Origin: Budvicia aquatica DSM 5075 = ATCC 35567
GTDB taxonomy: Bacteria > Pseudomonadota > Gammaproteobacteria > Enterobacterales > Enterobacteriaceae
Assembly (NCBI RefSeq): GCF_000427805.1
Contig: NZ_ATYS01000008.1
Location: 62,333 to 126,332 of the forward strand
Length of the DNA stretch: 64,000 nucleotides
Reading direction: 5' to 3'
Part shown: positions 61,713-64,000 of the stretch, piece by piece
Layout of the letters: every line of letters begins with the position of its first letter
How positions within the stretch are numbered: the first letter of the stretch is position 1
Position numbers and translations under genes: made by a program
The notes under the pieces: model-generated
What the model was told of the DNA's origin: nothing
What the model saw: only the letters and a program-made list of their open reading frames with translations
The model's database searches: none

Positions 61713-62285
61713 TTACCAAGTTCTTACCGGTCCGGTATCGACGTGAACAAAGTTACTTCCGGGATAATAACCGACACCGCCTGATTTCAGCTGTAACGCA
61801 GCATCCCTCAGATTTTTTAACGGCACACCGACAATACGGATGTCGGCCGCTTTTCCTAAAGTATGATAACTGTGTTTAGCCACGCCACGTTTCTGTGTAC
61901 GCATACCATTGTTGGTATTCACGCTACGATAACCGCAAATCAATTCAATCGGTTTATTTAACCCAAACTGCTTCTGCAAATAGTAAAGCTTATCGTAGAG
62001 CTTTGGATCAATGGTAATCACCTGATCGGTACGACGATCGCGAAAAATATGATTCAACCGAGCCAGCTCGGTTTTGTTATAGCTCTTACCATTAAAATAG
62101 GTCGATTTTATCGTCTCATTAGTATTGATATTTTTAATCAGCAAGGTGCGAGTACGAGACTGGCTCTGACTTTTGGTGGTAGCGGTTTTAGGGGCAGCTA
62201 ACAAGACATTTGGAACTAATGCCAGGCTCAAAGCTGCACCACCAAGAGTCAGCCATTTACGGCGATGATGATCTATTTTATCCAT
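61713..62285 (-). CDS. mepK: Murein endopeptidase MepK (YcbK), Tat-exported
   Basis: Periplasmic zinc endopeptidase that cleaves peptidoglycan crosslinks, including the 3-3 links made by L,D-transpeptidases. N-terminal twin-arginine signal HHRRKWLTLGGAALSLALVP, then the DUF882/M15-like domain with zinc ligands in KHSYHTLGKAADIRIVG and FVHVDTGPVRTW. 190 residues versus 182. Sits next to ldtD, the enzyme that makes 3-3 links, an arrangement conserved with E. coli and biologically coherent. Confidence 0.95.
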   Translation of the reverse strand: MDKIDHHRRKWLTLGGAALSLALVPNVLLAAPKTATTKSQSQSRTRTLLIKNINTNETIKSTYFNGKSYNKTELARLNHIFRDRRTDQVITIDPKLYDKLYYLQKQFGLNKPIELICGYRSVNTNNGMRTQKRGVAKHSYHTLGKAADIRIVGVPLKNLRDAALQLKSGGVGYYPGSNFVHVDTGPVRTW

Positions 62286-62549
62286 AGTTTCTATTTGTAC
62301 TCAGTAAAGCAATTTAATTTTACACAACCGATTAATAATCAATCGCATACCAACTTGGTCAATAAGCTATTCGCCAGCATGGCTCGGTGCCTCAGCTGAC
62401 AGAAAGCATGTTGAATGATTATCGATAAGTATTGGAACCATTTTTACCATAACATAAAATGATTCAGTGGTTGTTTCAACGAGCGCTTAAAATGTAAGCG
62501 CTCGTTAATATACATGATATAGGACAACCGAAATGGCGAGGTTACTGCA

Positions 62550-64000
62550 TTAATGCAATAATTTTTCTACCTGAGGTAACTCTTTAATACCCTCTTTGGC
62601 TGCCCGGTCGTAGCCATAAATATCAGTACGGAATTCAGGATTGCCATCGGCAGATACCCATGAAGTCATATAGTAAAGTTGTACCGGTATCTTTTCACGG
62701 ATAGGCGCATAAGTTGTACTGCCACGCTTAAGCGTCCCCTGAATTTTTGCATCATCCCATCCGGCATCATTAAGCAGCATTCCGGCTAATTCAGAGGCCT
62801 TGTTTACCCGAATACAACCAGAGCTCAATGCCCGCATATTTCGATCAAACAGGCGGTGATTAGGGGTGTCGTGTAGGTAAATAGCATCATTGTTCGGCAT
62901 ATTAAACTTAAAACGGCCTAACGAATTGCTCCGACCCGGCGCCTGCTGTAAGCGATAATTAGATGAGCCTTCTGACCAGTCAATGGTACTTGGATCAACA
63001 GCCTCGGCATTATTGCCCCAGCCGGCATAAACGGTATATCCGGCACGCTTCAAATATTCGGGGTCACGCTTAGCCTTAGGTACAATATCTTCACGAATCA
63101 GTTTAGTCGGTACATTCCACGGTGGGTTAACCACCACATTATTCAATGCACTGCTCATCAGCGGCGTTTTTCGGCTCGAAGAACCAACAATAACCTTAGA
63201 CTCTAAAATCAGCTCACCATTGATATAATAAACCAATGAGAAATCTGGAATATTGACAAAAATGCCGGTATTCATTGCGTCAGGTAACAGACGTAACCGT
63301 TGAATATTTAACGCTAATACGGCAGCCCGAATTTGCGGCGCCATATTCAGTGAATCGCGGGTGCTGCGGCCAATCACACCGTCAGCTTCGAGTCCGTACA
63401 TTTGCTGAAAACGTTTCACGCCATCAACTAAGTCAGGGGTATAAACCAGCAATTCAGATGCAATAGCTTTAGTCTCTTCATCAACCTTCACTGCTGTCGC
63501 GGCAGAGGCTTCGGGACTTGGAATCACTTTGTCTTGGGCCGCTTGTTCTGATGACTCTTTTTTCGCGGTCATCACGCCGCTGCGGGTCAAAATATCTCTC
63601 AATACCGGAACATCTTGACTGGTATTTCCCGGACGTAAGCTCTGCTTTGAATCTTCCATTTGCGGCCAAGGCTGAGCATCACCAATAATCGGTCTCAATG
63701 CTTTATGCATACCGGCATATTGGCTATTTTGTGGCGCCAGACTTTGAATAAACTTGGTCATATCGCCGCCGTGTACGGCAACTTGCCACTGCTGTAATCG
63801 TTCGGCTGACGGAGCGGCTAACTTGTAAGAACCTGAGTTATAAAGCCAGCGGCTACCATTGGCACCGACACCTTCAACAAAATGTAAATAGCCCACCAAT
63901 GCGTCAGACAAAATAGCGTCACGAGCTAAACCTGTAACCTGCGTATCCGCCAGTAATTTAGCCCATTGACCAAACTGAGGATTAATTCCCGCTAACGCCA
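62550..64000 (-). CDS. ldtD: L,D-transpeptidase LdtD (YcbB), 5' end cut by window
   Basis: Periplasmic enzyme forming 3-3 crosslinks in peptidoglycan, important under envelope stress. The frame stays open through base 64000 (residues GINPQFGQWAKLLADTQVTG precede the visible TTG), so about 130 N-terminal residues including the signal region are missing relative to the 615-residue E. coli protein. Visible: a PG_binding domain (VKRFQQMYGLEADGVIGRST) inserted before the YkuD catalytic domain with IYLHDTPNHRLFDRNMRALS and catalytic Cys in SSGCIRVNKASELAG. Co-oriented with mepK, 264 bp upstream. Confidence 0.95.
   Translation of the reverse strand, partial: ALAGINPQFGQWAKLLADTQVTGLARDAILSDALVGYLHFVEGVGANGSRWLYNSGSYKLAAPSAERLQQWQVAVHGGDMTKFIQSLAPQNSQYAGMHKALRPIIGDAQPWPQMEDSKQSLRPGNTSQDVPVLRDILTRSGVMTAKKESSEQAAQDKVIPSPEASAATAVKVDEETKAIASELLVYTPDLVDGVKRFQQMYGLEADGVIGRSTRDSLNMAPQIRAAVLALNIQRLRLLPDAMNTGIFVNIPDFSLVYYINGELILESKVIVGSSSRKTPLMSSALNNVVVNPPWNVPTKLIREDIVPKAKRDPEYLKRAGYTVYAGWGNNAEAVDPSTIDWSEGSSNYRLQQAPGRSNSLGRFKFNMPNNDAIYLHDTPNHRLFDRNMRALSSGCIRVNKASELAGMLLNDAGWDDAKIQGTLKRGSTTYAPIREKIPVQLYYMTSWVSADGNPEFRTDIYGYDRAAKEGIKELPQVEKLLH

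Overview
The window is 64 kb of chromosome from a gammaproteobacterium of the order Enterobacterales. Nearly every gene has a close counterpart in Escherichia coli and Yersinia, and several neighbourhoods keep E. coli order. DNA is moderately AT-rich, ERIC-type palindromes are present, and proteins are similar but clearly diverged from E. coli, so a lineage outside Enterobacteriaceae proper (for example Budviciaceae, Hafniaceae or Yersiniaceae) is likely. This is inference from remembered family sequences; no search was run.

Layout. (1) 1-9.4 kb: the 3' part of ppx, then ompW, yciC, an inserted SulP transporter and a 3-hydroxyisobutyrate-dehydrogenase-like gene, then yciB, yciA, tonB (with a near-palindromic Fur box), yciI and the tiny yciY. 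(2) 9.6-24 kb: clsA, yciU, ychE, adhE, a 1.1-kb non-coding stretch where E. coli has tdk, hns, a galU-ugd-uge operon for UDP-glucose, UDP-glucuronate and UDP-galacturonate, rssB, ychJ, purU, and tRNA-Tyr followed by a structured duplicate of its 3' end. (3) 24-38.6 kb: a LOG-family gene, xthA, nudG, then the tightly coupled selD-selU-topB operon, ydjA, sppA, ansA-pncA, msrB, gapA, yeaD and mipA. (4) 38.7-49.6 kb: pqiABC, uup, rlmL, ycbX, zapC and pyrD. (5) 49.6-52.1 kb: a small accessory interval with an orphan HicB-like antitoxin gene, two unannotated small membrane-protein genes, and a nested non-coding insertion. (6) 52.2-64 kb: pepN, an ERIC element, pncB, asnS, an ompF-like porin, aspC, gloC, mepK and the 3' part of ldtD.

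The window joins at least three blocks that lie apart in E. coli K-12 (around the tonB/adhE/hns, selD/gapA and pqi/pyrD/ompF regions), so it also records rearrangement breakpoints. Functional themes are envelope construction (porins, PqiABC, MipA, SppA, LdtD, MepK, ClsA, YciB), nucleotide-sugar supply, anaerobic metabolism (adhE with CRP/Cra-like sites, ompW with an FNR box), selenium use (selD, selU), NAD salvage (pncA, pncB), and RNA/DNA maintenance.

I did not find a large undescribed defence or biosynthetic system. The best candidates for something new are modest in size: the 355-bp inverted-repeat element inserted inside another dispersed repeat (51.66-52.02 kb), the multi-hairpin tRNA-tail repeat after tRNA-Tyr, and the two small membrane-protein genes beside the lone HicB.
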